64,000 nucleotides of DNA. Source: Prochlorococcus sp. AG-388-F11 (lineage in GTDB: Bacteria > Cyanobacteriota > Cyanobacteriia > PCC-6307 > Cyanobiaceae). Of the stretch, positions 18,543 through 29,030 are shown one piece after another. The translations under genes and the position numbers were made by a program. How positions within the stretch are numbered: the first letter of the stretch is position 1; each line of letters starts with the position of its first letter. Under the pieces are notes generated by a model. The model did no database searches and was not told the DNA's origin. It was given only the letters and a program-made list of their open reading frames with translations. The stretch covers positions 1 through 64,000 of the forward strand of contig QCGP01000001.1 in the NCBI GenBank assembly GCA_003279845.1, read 5' to 3'.

Positions 18543-19300
18543 AATTTCTTTATGATTTGAATCTCAATTTGCCATGAAAGGTTCACAGTATTATTGTAAT
18601 TCTTTGGCCAAAACTTTTGAATTTCTTTTAACTCTTTCACTGTTTTGCGTTTGCAATTTGTTGATTGTGCCCCTATATTTTTAATGCTTCTAAAAAGCTT
18701 ATATACATCTTCAAAATTTTCAAGATAATTAAACTTTTCTGAATAATGAATTTCAGTTGATTTGAAATCTTTTAATAATTCTTTAGAGCAAAGGAAACTA
18801 AGACCACTATATTCAATATCAATTTTTCTACAAGTATCTTTCCATTCTGGGAAACAATCTTTTGTTGGATATGAAATGATTAAAAAACCTCCAGGCATTA
18901 ATCTACTAAACCAATTTTTTATTATATTTTCTGGATTGTTTAACCAATGTATGCAAAAGTTCGATGTTATTAGAGAACAGTTATTAATTTCAGGGGGTAA
19001 ATTATTATTCAAATCCCATAAAATTTTTTTACTAGATAATTTATTCTGAAGAAGCATTTTTTTGCTGAAATCAATTCTGGATACTTTTTGCGAAGAAAAA
19101 TTTTTTTCTATTTCATTAGCTAATAGTCCTGGGCCTGATCCTAGATCTATCCATTCTCCTTTTTTTGGGGGATTAAGTTCTTTGATAAAGTAAACAATCT
19201 TTTCTGCAAAAAACTTCTGAATATTTGAATACTCTATATAACGAGATGCAGCATCATTGAAATTATTTTTTATTTTCTCGTTCCACTTTTTAATATCCAT
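18539..19300 (-). CDS. bioC: Malonyl-ACP O-methyltransferase
   Basis: SAM-MTase fold WIDLGSGPGLLANEIE; bio cluster context. Confidence 0.88.
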   Translation of the reverse strand: MDIKKWNEKIKNNFNDAASRYIEYSNIQKFFAEKIVYFIKELNPPKKGEWIDLGSGPGLLANEIEKNFSSQKVSRIDFSKKMLLQNKLSSKKILWDLNNNLPPEINNCSLITSNFCIHWLNNPENIIKNWFSRLMPGGFLIISYPTKDCFPEWKDTCRKIDIEYSGLSFLCSKELLKDFKSTEIHYSEKFNYLENFEDVYKLFRSIKNIGAQSTNCKRKTVKELKEIQKFWPKNYNNTVNLSWQIEIQIIKKL

Positions 19301-19301
19301 A

Positions 19302-20006
19302 TCAATAATAAAATGTTTTAAGTAAAATCTCGTATAAATTTAAATTATTCAAGCAATGACCTTGTTGAGCTAATTTAATCAAAATTGGTTTCCTATCAAG
19401 TGTTTTATTTAAGAAATCTAAAAAGTTATTATTTGATTCGTTGTCAAGAATTAAATCATTTTCTGATTTTATAAAAATAATTTTGCAATCTTTTTTTAAA
19501 AATACTGGAAAATCCCTATTTATGTAAAGTTGTTTTAAATCGTTGAAAAGAAGAGTTTTATTTATACTCTTTAAACTTTTATAAAAAATATTTTTAAAAC
19601 TATTATTTATATCATTTGGCATAAATGATCTATGTATAAATTCTTTCAACATATCCTTAGATTCATCTTTTATGATTTTTGTTTCCATTCTTTTTAGAGA
19701 CCTCAAAATAAAGTTTCTATTATTACTTACAGGAAGAAAATTATTAAAAGAATTTATCAGAACAATATGAGTTGCTTCTTCTAAAATGTTTCTTTGCATT
19801 AAATGAAAACCTAATGAATGGCATAAAGTCATTCTGATTTCTTTTTTAGAGTCGCTTTTAATCCATTTTGCTTGATAATTTTTTGTCGAGAAATAGCCTC
19901 TTTCATTATCTTGCCAATGCCAATTATTTTTTAAAAAATCAACTTTATAATCATCCCAGAAATATTTATTCATTCCCCATCCATGTTGAGTAATAATTTG
20001 TTTCAT
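19302..20006 (-). CDS. bioK: Alpha/beta hydrolase-like protein, probable pimeloyl-ACP methyl ester esterase (BioK type)
   Basis: HGWGMNKYFWDDY, CHSLGFHLMQ nucleophile elbow and terminal GHCLN histidine; sits between bioF and bioC where picocyanobacteria carry bioK. Confidence 0.72.
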   Translation of the reverse strand: MKQIITQHGWGMNKYFWDDYKVDFLKNNWHWQDNERGYFSTKNYQAKWIKSDSKKEIRMTLCHSLGFHLMQRNILEEATHIVLINSFNNFLPVSNNRNFILRSLKRMETKIIKDESKDMLKEFIHRSFMPNDINNSFKNIFYKSLKSINKTLLFNDLKQLYINRDFPVFLKKDCKIIFIKSENDLILDNESNNNFLDFLNKTLDRKPILIKLAQQGHCLNNLNLYEILLKTFYY

Positions 20007-21133
20007 TTAAATTCTTTTAATACAGTAATGAAATCCTTTAGCAGATTAAAATCTAAGTTTCTCCTTATTGTTATTCTGATTCTTGATTGCCCAACTGGAA
20101 CAGTTGGAGGTCTTATCGCAATTGCTAAAAACCCATTTTTTTCGAGATATTTTTGTAGATAAATTGCCTTTTCTTCTTGGCCAATAATGATTGATAAAAT
20201 ATGACAATCTCCTTGAACTGGAAAACTAAAATTTTTAATTATTTCATCTTTCCATACCTTCGCAGAAGATAACAAATCACTACCCCATTCTTTATTTTCT
20301 AGAATTTTATTTAAACCCTCTAGTGCTCCAGCAGCTAAAGACGGAGCAAGCGCGGTTGTATACCTAAATGCACCACTTGTTTGGATAAGAAATTCACCAA
20401 TTTCTGAATTGGAAGCTATGAATGCTCCACCGCTTCCAAATGCTTTCCCAAAAGTTCCAGTAATCATAGTTATATCTGAACGGAAATTAAAACACAAGCC
20501 CTTGCCTTCAGGGCCCAAGATCCCAATTGCATGAGCTTCGTCAACTAATAATTGAACACTATTTTTTTTGCAAATTTCCGTTATTTCTCTTAGCGGAGCA
20601 ATTGATCCCTCCATGCTATAAAGAGATTCAACAACAACTAAAATGGAATTTTTTGTGGGGTTAGATTTAATAATTTTATCTTCTAGATCTTTTAAATTAT
20701 TGTGTGAAAATCGAACAAGTTTTGCTTGAGCAGCTTTGACTCCAACCAATAAAGAGTTATGGATGAGTTTATCTGCTATTACGATACTATTTCTGTTTGC
20801 TAAAGCCTGGATAGCTGCTATATTTGCTTGAAATCCGCTTGGGAAAAGTAATACTTTCTCTTGATCAAGCCACTTGGCAAGTTCTGTTTCTAATAATTTA
20901 TGTATTGGTCTAGAACCTGTAATAAACCTTGAGCTTCCTGAACCAATGCCTTCTAAAAGGCTTATTTCGTAAGCAGCTTTTATTAAATCCTTATTCCTAC
21001 TTAATCCAAAATAATCATTACTGCATAAATCTATAAGTTTTTTATTATGCGAATTTAAACTAAGAAGTTCGAATGGTTTTTTACCTAAAGAAAATGTTTT
21101 TAATTTACGGATTCTATTTCTTGGAATTTTCAT
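20003..21133 (-). CDS. bioF: 8-amino-7-oxononanoate synthase
   Basis: DLCSNDYFGLS, DEAHAIGILGPEGKG, TGTFGKAFGSGGAF. Confidence 0.96.
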   Translation of the reverse strand: MKIPRNRIRKLKTFSLGKKPFELLSLNSHNKKLIDLCSNDYFGLSRNKDLIKAAYEISLLEGIGSGSSRFITGSRPIHKLLETELAKWLDQEKVLLFPSGFQANIAAIQALANRNSIVIADKLIHNSLLVGVKAAQAKLVRFSHNNLKDLEDKIIKSNPTKNSILVVVESLYSMEGSIAPLREITEICKKNSVQLLVDEAHAIGILGPEGKGLCFNFRSDITMITGTFGKAFGSGGAFIASNSEIGEFLIQTSGAFRYTTALAPSLAAGALEGLNKILENKEWGSDLLSSAKVWKDEIIKNFSFPVQGDCHILSIIIGQEEKAIYLQKYLEKNGFLAIAIRPPTVPVGQSRIRITIRRNLDFNLLKDFITVLKEFK

Positions 21134-21271
21134 TTTAGCGAATAAAATATAGTGGATTTAATTAAAAAGATTTAGATTTACTATTAAAGTTTGCAAGGTA
21201 TTTTTTGTTTATTAATATCTATATAGATCATATATTAAGAAGTTAACTCATCCTCTCCTCAATCACAATTA

Positions 21272-23998
21272 TTGCTTAATTTAGAGGAATATTTCCCCTT
21301 TCCGCTAGATGACTTCCAATTAGAGGCAATACGAGCTATTAATAGCGGAAATTCTGTTGTTTTAACTGCACCAACAGGTTCTGGTAAAACATTGATAGGT
21401 GAATTTGCTATATATAGAGGCTTATTTCATGACAGCAGAGTTTTTTATACAACACCTTTAAAGGCCCTCTCAAACCAAAAGTTTAGAGATTTTACTAATC
21501 AATATGGTGAGAATAAAGTTGGTCTTTTAACTGGAGATATAAGTATAAATAGAGAAGCACCAATCTTAGTAATGACAACTGAGATTTTTAGGAACATGCT
21601 TTATGGTGAATTTGATGAATTTGATGATCCCTTAGAAAATTTAGAATCTGTGATTCTTGATGAATGTCATTACATGAATGACCCCCAAAGAGGCACAGTT
21701 TGGGAGGAAACTATAATCCATTGCCCTACTAGAACTCAAATAATAGCTCTATCAGCAACAATAGCTAATGCAGATCAGCTACAAAATTGGATAGAAAAAG
21801 TTCATGGACCCACAGTACTAATTAATAGTGATAAGAGACCAGTCCCACTTGATTTTATTTTTTGTAGTGTTAAAGGCCTCCATCCACTTTTAAATAATAA
21901 AGGTAATGGAATTCATCCAAACTGTAAGATTTGGAGAGCTCCTAAAGGGCAGAAAATGAGAGGAAAAGTGGGCAGGATAATGCAACCAAAGTCTCCCCAA
22001 ATTGGCTTTGTGATCTCTAAACTAGCTGAACGAAATATGTTGCCAGCTATTTATTTTATTTTTAGTAGAAGAGGATGTGACAAGGCTATTGAGAATATAA
22101 AAGATTTAACTTTAGTAAGTTACTCAGAAGCAAATATGATATCCCAAAAATTAGATGTTTATCTTAAAAATAATCAAGAGGCAATTAAAGATAAATCTCA
22201 ATGCGAGGCATTAAAACGTGGTATTGCATCTCATCATGCAGGATTATTGCCTGCATGGAAAGAATTGGTTGAGGAATTATTTCAGCAAGGTTTGATAAAA
22301 GTTGTTTTTGCAACTGAAACTCTAGCTGCAGGAATTAATATGCCCGCAAGAACAACTGTTATTTCTTCTTTATCAAAAAGGACAGAAGATGGTCATAGAT
22401 TATTATTTAGCAGTGAATTTTTGCAAATGTCAGGAAGAGCTGGAAGAAGAGGAAAAGATACCCAAGGATATGTTGTTACATTACAAACAAGATTCGAAGG
22501 TGCCAAAGAAGCAAGTGCACTTGCTATTAGCAAACCAAATTCTTTAGAGAGTCAATTCACTCCTAGCTATGGAATGGTACTTAATCTTTTACAAAGTTAT
22601 ACTTTAGAGAAGTCTAAAGAATTAATTAAAAGAAGTTTTGGTAGTTTTTTATATTTAGGTGAATCCTCAGGTGAGAATATAATTCTTGAAAATTTAGATA
22701 AGGATTTAATTGAATTAAAAAAAATTACATCTAACGTTTCATGGAAAGATTTTGATGCCTACGAAAAGTTAAAAAATCGTCTTAAAGAAGAGAGAAGACT
22801 CTTGAAAATTTTAGAAAAACAAGCAGCAGAAAAATTATCAGAAGAGATCACTAATGCACTTCCATATATTAAAGATGGAAGCTTAATTTCAATCAAAGCT
22901 CCTCAAATTAAAAGAAAAATTGTTCCCGGACTCATTTGTAAGAAAATATATGAATCCCAAAAAATTAAGAGTTTATTATGTTTGACAATTGATAATTTAT
23001 TTATTCTTATAAAACCCTCATACATAGTAAGTATTTTTAATGATTTGGATGCAATTGATGTCTTAGGACTTGAAGCACCAAAGATGTATTTTTCTGGAGA
23101 GGTAGTAAGGGGAGATGATATGACGCAGTCTTTTGTGGATCGAATTTTAGAAGTTTCTAAAAAAAATGATTTGCAAACTCCACAATATGATCTGACAACG
23201 GAAGTCATGGCACAACAGCAACAAATTAATAATTTAGAAGAAAAAGTCACTGATCATCCCGCACATAGATTTGGAGACTCCAAGAAATTAAAGAAATATA
23301 GAAAAAGAATTGTTGATGTTGAACAAGAAATAAATATGAGAAAAAAACTTCTTGAGGATAAAGAAAATCATAACTGGAGAACTTTTACCTATTTGATTAA
23401 AATTTTGAATCATTTTGGTTGTTTGAATGATTTGGAATTGACAGAAGTTGGAAAAACAGTTGGTGTAATAAGAAGTGAAAATGAATTATGGGTTGGTCTT
23501 GTTTTAGTTAGTGGTTATTTGGACGATTTAGATCCTCCTGAGTTAGCTGCAATTATTCAAGCTATATGTGTTGATATAAGGAGGCCTAATCTTTGGTGTA
23601 ATTTCAAGCCTTCTTTAAAGGTAATAGATGTTTTTAATGAATTAGATGGTTTAAGAAAATTAGTCGCTTTTCAACAAAATAAGTTTCATATTGAAATTCC
23701 TATCTATTTAGAAACAGAGTTGACTGGAATTATTTTTGAATGGGCAAGGGGAAAAAAATGGAAAGATTTGGTTTTTAATACTTCATTAGACGAAGGAGAT
23801 GTAGTGAGGATTATAAGGAGATCAATTGATGTCCTTTCTCAAGTTCAGTACTGTATTGGTGTTAGTAATAAATTAAAAAGCAAAGCAAAGCTAGCATTAA
23901 AAGCTATTAATCGTTTTCCTGTTTCTGAATCTAATGATCTTATAAAAGTCTCTGAAGAAATTAATCCCGCAACAAAAAGAATTGACAATAATTCTTAA
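21272..23998 (+). CDS. SKI2/MTR4-type DExH-box RNA helicase
   Basis: TAPTGSGKT, DECHYMND, FATETLAAGINMPART, QMSGRAGRRG; 908 aa. Confidence 0.95.
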   Translation: MLNLEEYFPFPLDDFQLEAIRAINSGNSVVLTAPTGSGKTLIGEFAIYRGLFHDSRVFYTTPLKALSNQKFRDFTNQYGENKVGLLTGDISINREAPILVMTTEIFRNMLYGEFDEFDDPLENLESVILDECHYMNDPQRGTVWEETIIHCPTRTQIIALSATIANADQLQNWIEKVHGPTVLINSDKRPVPLDFIFCSVKGLHPLLNNKGNGIHPNCKIWRAPKGQKMRGKVGRIMQPKSPQIGFVISKLAERNMLPAIYFIFSRRGCDKAIENIKDLTLVSYSEANMISQKLDVYLKNNQEAIKDKSQCEALKRGIASHHAGLLPAWKELVEELFQQGLIKVVFATETLAAGINMPARTTVISSLSKRTEDGHRLLFSSEFLQMSGRAGRRGKDTQGYVVTLQTRFEGAKEASALAISKPNSLESQFTPSYGMVLNLLQSYTLEKSKELIKRSFGSFLYLGESSGENIILENLDKDLIELKKITSNVSWKDFDAYEKLKNRLKEERRLLKILEKQAAEKLSEEITNALPYIKDGSLISIKAPQIKRKIVPGLICKKIYESQKIKSLLCLTIDNLFILIKPSYIVSIFNDLDAIDVLGLEAPKMYFSGEVVRGDDMTQSFVDRILEVSKKNDLQTPQYDLTTEVMAQQQQINNLEEKVTDHPAHRFGDSKKLKKYRKRIVDVEQEINMRKKLLEDKENHNWRTFTYLIKILNHFGCLNDLELTEVGKTVGVIRSENELWVGLVLVSGYLDDLDPPELAAIIQAICVDIRRPNLWCNFKPSLKVIDVFNELDGLRKLVAFQQNKFHIEIPIYLETELTGIIFEWARGKKWKDLVFNTSLDEGDVVRIIRRSIDVLSQVQYCIGVSNKLKSKAKLALKAINRFPVSESNDLIKVSEEINPATKRIDNNS

Positions 23999-24007
23999 AT
24001 TTTTTAA

Positions 24008-25393
24008 TTAAATCATTGAACTAATATTCATTGCTTCATTAAATTCATCTTCATTTAAATAACCTAATTTAAGTGTTGCCTCTTTTAAATTTAATGATTC
24101 TTTGAAGGCAAGGTTTGCAATTTCAGCTGCTTTTTCATAACCAACTTTTGGCACGATGGCTGTAACCAACATTAGTGAATTTTCTAAATTTAACTTTATT
24201 CTCTTTTGATTAGGTTCCATCCCATTAACTAATTTTATTCTGAAGTTTTCTATTGCATTTTTAAGTAATTTTAAACTTGTAAGAATATTAAATCCAATAA
24301 GAGGCTTATATTCATTCATCTGTAAAGTGCCACTAGAATTTGCCATTGAAACTGCATATTCAAGACCCATTATCTGAGTGCAAACCATTGATAAGGCTTC
24401 GCATTGAGTCGGATTCACTTTACCCGGCATGATAGAACTCCCAGGTTCATTTTGAGGGATAATTAATTCATATATTCCTGATCTTGGACCAGAAGATAGA
24501 ATTTTTATATCATTTGAAATTTTAAATAATGCACCTGCTAATATTTTTATCTGACTCATTACTTGAGCCAGACGATCATGCGCGGCCATGATGGAAAAAT
24601 TATTTTTTGATTTATAGAATATTAGATTAGTATTATCAGAAATTGATTTTATAGACTCTTCACAAAATCCTTTTGGACAATTAATCCCTGTACCAACTGC
24701 AGTTCCTCCAAGAGGTAAAAAATACAATTCATTTAGACTCATCATAATTGCATTCTCAGCATCTTTAAGTTGCTCTGACCATCCTGATATTTCTTGCCCA
24801 AAAGTAAGGGGAACTGCATCTTGAAAATGGGTTCTTCCTATCTTTATTAGGTCTTTCCATTCTTCACTTTTTTTATCGAGGATCTTCGTAAGTTCTCTTA
24901 TCGTGGGAACTAAATTTTTGATTATTTCATTAACAACAGATATTTGAATAGCAGCAGGAAAAGTATCATTAGTTGACTGAGATTTATTTACATCATCATT
25001 CGGATGAATTGGTTGATGACTACCAAGCTCTGAATTTGTTTTTAATGCTGCAATATTTGAAATTACCTCATTAACATTCATATTTGTTTGCGTACCACTA
25101 CCTGTTTGCCAAACCTTTAAGGGAAACTGTGAATCATGAAGCCCATCAAGTATTTCTGTACATGCCTCTACAATTAAATCTTTTTTTCTTTTATCTATTA
25201 ACCCTAAATTGAAATTCGCAATTGAAGCAGCTTTTTTTATGAGGGTGAGTGAATAAATTAACTCAATTGGAATTAATTCTTCTCCAATAGAAAAATTTAT
25301 TATCGATCTTTGTGTTTGAGCACCCCACAAAGCTTCTATGGGAACCTCTATTGTTCCCATACTATCTTTTTCAATCCTAAAGTTTTTTGTCAT
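24008..25393 (-). CDS. fumC: Fumarate hydratase class II
   Basis: GSGTQTNMNVNEVI, GRTHFQDAVPLTFGQE, EPGSSIMPGKVNPTQCE. Confidence 0.97.
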   Translation of the reverse strand: MTKNFRIEKDSMGTIEVPIEALWGAQTQRSIINFSIGEELIPIELIYSLTLIKKAASIANFNLGLIDKRKKDLIVEACTEILDGLHDSQFPLKVWQTGSGTQTNMNVNEVISNIAALKTNSELGSHQPIHPNDDVNKSQSTNDTFPAAIQISVVNEIIKNLVPTIRELTKILDKKSEEWKDLIKIGRTHFQDAVPLTFGQEISGWSEQLKDAENAIMMSLNELYFLPLGGTAVGTGINCPKGFCEESIKSISDNTNLIFYKSKNNFSIMAAHDRLAQVMSQIKILAGALFKISNDIKILSSGPRSGIYELIIPQNEPGSSIMPGKVNPTQCEALSMVCTQIMGLEYAVSMANSSGTLQMNEYKPLIGFNILTSLKLLKNAIENFRIKLVNGMEPNQKRIKLNLENSLMLVTAIVPKVGYEKAAEIANLAFKESLNLKEATLKLGYLNEDEFNEAMNISSMI

Positions 25394-25441
25394 TATTCCT
25401 CTGAAAACACTGGTTTAACTTAGATAAGGTTTTCAGTAATC

Positions 25442-26737
25442 CTAGATACCTAACTTATCCCATATTACACTTAAATTATTGAGATGAATTGAAGGATTAA
25501 AACATTCTTCTAAGTCACTTTGATCAATAAAATCCATTATTTCATTATCTCTCTCTATATTTTGTTTGAAATTCCCATTCTGAGTATTCCATGCCTGATG
25601 CGCATTTTTTTGTACTAAGCTATAAGCCTTTTCTCTAGACAAGCCCTTCTCTATAAGCAAAAGTAAAACTTTTTGACTAAAGATTACACCACCATATATA
25701 TTTAAATTTTTGAGCATATTTTTTGGATAAACTTGCAAATTGCTTACTATATCTTTCATTTCCCTGAGCATAAAATGTAAACAGATTGATATGTCAGGTA
25801 ACATGATACGTTCATTTGAACTATGACTTATATCTCTTTCGTGCCAAAGCGGAACATTTTCCAGTGCTGTTAAGACGTAACTCCTTAAAATTCTTGCTAA
25901 ACCGCTTACTCTTTCACTTCGAATAGGATTTCTTTTATGAGGCATGGCAGAACTTCCTTTTTGCCCTTTTGTAAAGCCCTCCTCAACTTCTAAAACATCA
26001 GTTCTTTGTAAATTTCTTATTTCAGTTGCGAATCTATCTAGAGAAGCGCCAACTAGTGCAATAGTTTGCACATATTCTGCATGCCTGTCTCTTGAAATAA
26101 CCTGAGTACTTGCTGTATCTGGTTTTAAACCGAGTAAATCACAAGTTATTTGTTCTACTTTGGGATTCGTATTAGCGTAGGTTCCCATCGCACCACTTAT
26201 TTGTCCAATTGCTACAGATTCTTTCAGTGTTAACAATCTTTTTTTGTTCCTTATTATTTCAGCTAACCATCCTGCAAGTTTAAAACCGAAGGAAATTGGC
26301 TCCCCATGAATTGCATGAGATCTACCAATCATTAATGTATTTTTATGCTTCCTTGCTAATAATCTGACTTCATTTTCTAGGTTATCAATTTCTTCTAATA
26401 ACAATTCGCAAGAATCTTTTAACTGAAGAGATAAGCCAGTATCAAGAACATCACTACTGGTCATACCAACATGTATGTATCTTCCAGAATCTCCTACAAA
26501 TTCATTAACACTCGTAAGAAATGCTATGACATCATGTTTAACTTCTTTCTCGATTTCTGAAATTCTAGATTCATCAAACTTTGCATTTGAACGTATCTCT
26601 GTCATGGCATTCTCAGGAATCTTCCCGAGGGAAAAATTTGCTTCACATGCAGCTATTTCAACCTTAAGCCAACTCTGGAATTTGGCGCTTTCAGTCCAGA
26701 TTTTACCCATTTCGGGTAATGTGTAACGCTCGATCAC
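25442..26737 (-). CDS. purB: Adenylosuccinate lyase
   Basis: IHVGMTSSDVLDTGLS, QKGSSAMPHKRNPIRSE. Confidence 0.97.
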   Translation of the reverse strand: MIERYTLPEMGKIWTESAKFQSWLKVEIAACEANFSLGKIPENAMTEIRSNAKFDESRISEIEKEVKHDVIAFLTSVNEFVGDSGRYIHVGMTSSDVLDTGLSLQLKDSCELLLEEIDNLENEVRLLARKHKNTLMIGRSHAIHGEPISFGFKLAGWLAEIIRNKKRLLTLKESVAIGQISGAMGTYANTNPKVEQITCDLLGLKPDTASTQVISRDRHAEYVQTIALVGASLDRFATEIRNLQRTDVLEVEEGFTKGQKGSSAMPHKRNPIRSERVSGLARILRSYVLTALENVPLWHERDISHSSNERIMLPDISICLHFMLREMKDIVSNLQVYPKNMLKNLNIYGGVIFSQKVLLLLIEKGLSREKAYSLVQKNAHQAWNTQNGNFKQNIERDNEIMDFIDQSDLEECFNPSIHLNNLSVIWDKLGI

Positions 26738-26802
26738 AATTTTTATTAGTTATCAATTTAAACTTTATAACCAAAATTGAATTATTGCCCTATACCTTAA
26801 AG

Positions 26803-26880
26803 ATGTACTTGCCATTGAACATATTTGCCTTATTGTTATTTTCTTATGTAACGTTTTTCAGGCTAATAAAGAAAGCTTAA
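26803..26880 (+). CDS. Candidate 25-aa single-TM micropeptide
   Basis: MYLPLNIFALLLFSYVTFFRLIKKA; ATG start, hydrophobic core and basic C-terminus; no homology evidence. Confidence 0.25.
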   Translation: MYLPLNIFALLLFSYVTFFRLIKKA

Positions 26881-27018
26881 ATATAAAAATGTTTGCATTT
26901 ATTCCTTTCGTAAAAATGGGTAATTTTTTAGTTTTTATTTAAAATTGGAATGTATTAAAGAATTTGGATCTTAATCTTGTAGAAGTTCATTATTCAGTCT
27001 TTTTTTATTGATTAATAG

Positions 27019-27831
27019 ATGATTAAAAAAAGTAGATTAGACATTTATCTTCTAAATAAAGGATTATGTGAAACTCGTCAAAAAGCCCAGGGTTTAATTC
27101 TTGCGGGAAAAGTTAGAGATATCAATGGAAAAATATTGGATAAACCTGGACAACAAGTATTAATTGGATCTGAGATTTTTATTGATTCTGAACCTATGTT
27201 TGTATCAAGGGGCGGCGAAAAATTATTGGAGGCATTTAAAAAACTTGAAATTACAGTAAAAGATAAAATATGTATTGATGCGGGAATATCAACTGGGGGA
27301 TTTACTGATTGCTTATTGCAACAAGGAGCAAAGTTAGTTTATGGGATAGATGTTGGTTATGGACAGACTGCATGGAAGATTAGAAATAACCCAAAAGTCA
27401 TACTTTTTGAACGAACTAATATTCGAAATTTAAAACCTAATGATCTCTTATCTAGAAGTAATGAATTACCAAATTTTGTGGTTACTGATTTGTCTTTTAT
27501 TTCATTAAGATTAGTTTTTAAATCTATTACTAGTTTATTAGAAGGTGATTGTATTGAAGGAATATTTTTAATTAAACCCCAATTTGAGGTAGGTAAAGAT
27601 AAAGTCAGTAAAGGTGGTGTTGTTCGTAATCCTAAATTCCATACTGAAGCTATAGAGTCTGTTATCAGTACTGCTAAAAAATTTCATTGGAATGTAAAGA
27701 ATTTGATAGCCTCTCCATTGGTTGGTCCTGCTGGAAATCATGAATATTTAGCTTGGATGAGCTTAAGAAATGAATCAAATCCAAAAATTAATAGTGAATA
27801 CGTACAAAATTTAGTAAATGAAACTATCTGA
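27019..27831 (+). CDS. tlyA: TlyA family rRNA methyltransferase/hemolysin A-like (S4 + FtsJ domains)
   Basis: S4 N-terminus KSRLDIYLLNKGLCETRQKAQGLILAGKV; IDAGISTGGFTDCLLQQGA. Confidence 0.92.
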   Translation: MIKKSRLDIYLLNKGLCETRQKAQGLILAGKVRDINGKILDKPGQQVLIGSEIFIDSEPMFVSRGGEKLLEAFKKLEITVKDKICIDAGISTGGFTDCLLQQGAKLVYGIDVGYGQTAWKIRNNPKVILFERTNIRNLKPNDLLSRSNELPNFVVTDLSFISLRLVFKSITSLLEGDCIEGIFLIKPQFEVGKDKVSKGGVVRNPKFHTEAIESVISTAKKFHWNVKNLIASPLVGPAGNHEYLAWMSLRNESNPKINSEYVQNLVNETI

Positions 27832-27832
27832 C

Positions 27833-28195
<363 letters not shown>

Positions 28196-28441
28196 TTAAT
28201 TGTTTTTTGGGAAAACATCCAACATTGAAATATCAGAAAAACATTTAATATTAAGACCTGCATTCGTGGCGTCTTCAATTAATAATTGGGAATTTTCTTC
28301 GGAAATTATTACTGTACTATTTGACAACTCTTCCCACTTATCATTCTCAAAGTGTGTTTGAAGCCACAACATTCCAATTGCGCTTTTTGGTTGAAGGGAT
28401 TTATTTAAGTTGTTATCGATAGTTATCAAACAAATGTCCAT
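28196..28441 (-). CDS. Hypothetical protein, 81 aa, probably co-transcribed with glnB
   Basis: ORF on the same strand 24 bp upstream of glnB and downstream of an NtcA-type promoter. Confidence 0.7.
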   Translation of the reverse strand: MDICLITIDNNLNKSLQPKSAIGMLWLQTHFENDKWEELSNSTVIISEENSQLLIEDATNAGLNIKCFSDISMLDVFPKNN

Positions 28442-28463
28442 TAATTTTTCATTGAACTAAACA

Positions 28464-28508
28464 CATATAACCCTTTTAACCGGCACTATGAATGTAACGG
28501 CTGATACA
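28464..28508 (-). promoter_or_regulatory. NtcA-activated promoter candidate: TGTA-N8-TACA (28493-28508) plus TATATG -10 (28464-28469)
   Basis: Minus strand TGTATCAGCCGTTACA, 23-nt spacer, TATATG; matches the class II NtcA layout GTA-N8-TAC plus -10. Confidence 0.75.
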
Positions 28509-28619
28509 AAAATAAGATTTAACAGCTTTTGACTTATTCAATTGTAATACTTATGCTTGTTGGGATTTTTGCAGATTTTGATCTTTTTATATAGGTTTAG
28601 TAAATAAGTTCTACTAAAA

Positions 28620-29030
28620 ATGAGTACAGCTAAATTAGATGATTCGACACAAAGACCGCTTTATGGTGAAAGAATTATTGAAGAATCGAAAATAATTTGT
28701 TTTGAGAATCCAAATAAGAAAAGAATTTATGAAATTTCTATCCAGTTACCTGAATTTACATGTAAGTGCCCCTTTTCTGGTTATCCAGATTTTGCAAAGC
28801 TAAATGTTATTTATCAACCTAATTTGAAAGTCTATGAGTTGAAGTCTTTAAAGCTTTATATTAATAATTTTAGAGATATAAAAATATCACATGAGGAAGT
28901 TGTTAATAGAATTATGGATGATTTAGTGAATGAAGGCTCACCTCACTGGATACATTTAAATGCTGCATTTAACCCCAGAGGGAATGTTTCTATGCAGTTA
29001 GATATTTTTAGTGGACAGAAAAAAAATTAA
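28620..29030 (+). CDS. queF: NADPH-dependent 7-cyano-7-deazaguanine reductase
   Basis: [32 protein letters not shown]. Confidence 0.96.
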   Translation: MSTAKLDDSTQRPLYGERIIEESKIICFENPNKKRIYEISIQLPEFTCKCPFSGYPDFAKLNVIYQPNLKVYELKSLKLYINNFRDIKISHEEVVNRIMDDLVNEGSPHWIHLNAAFNPRGNVSMQLDIFSGQKKN

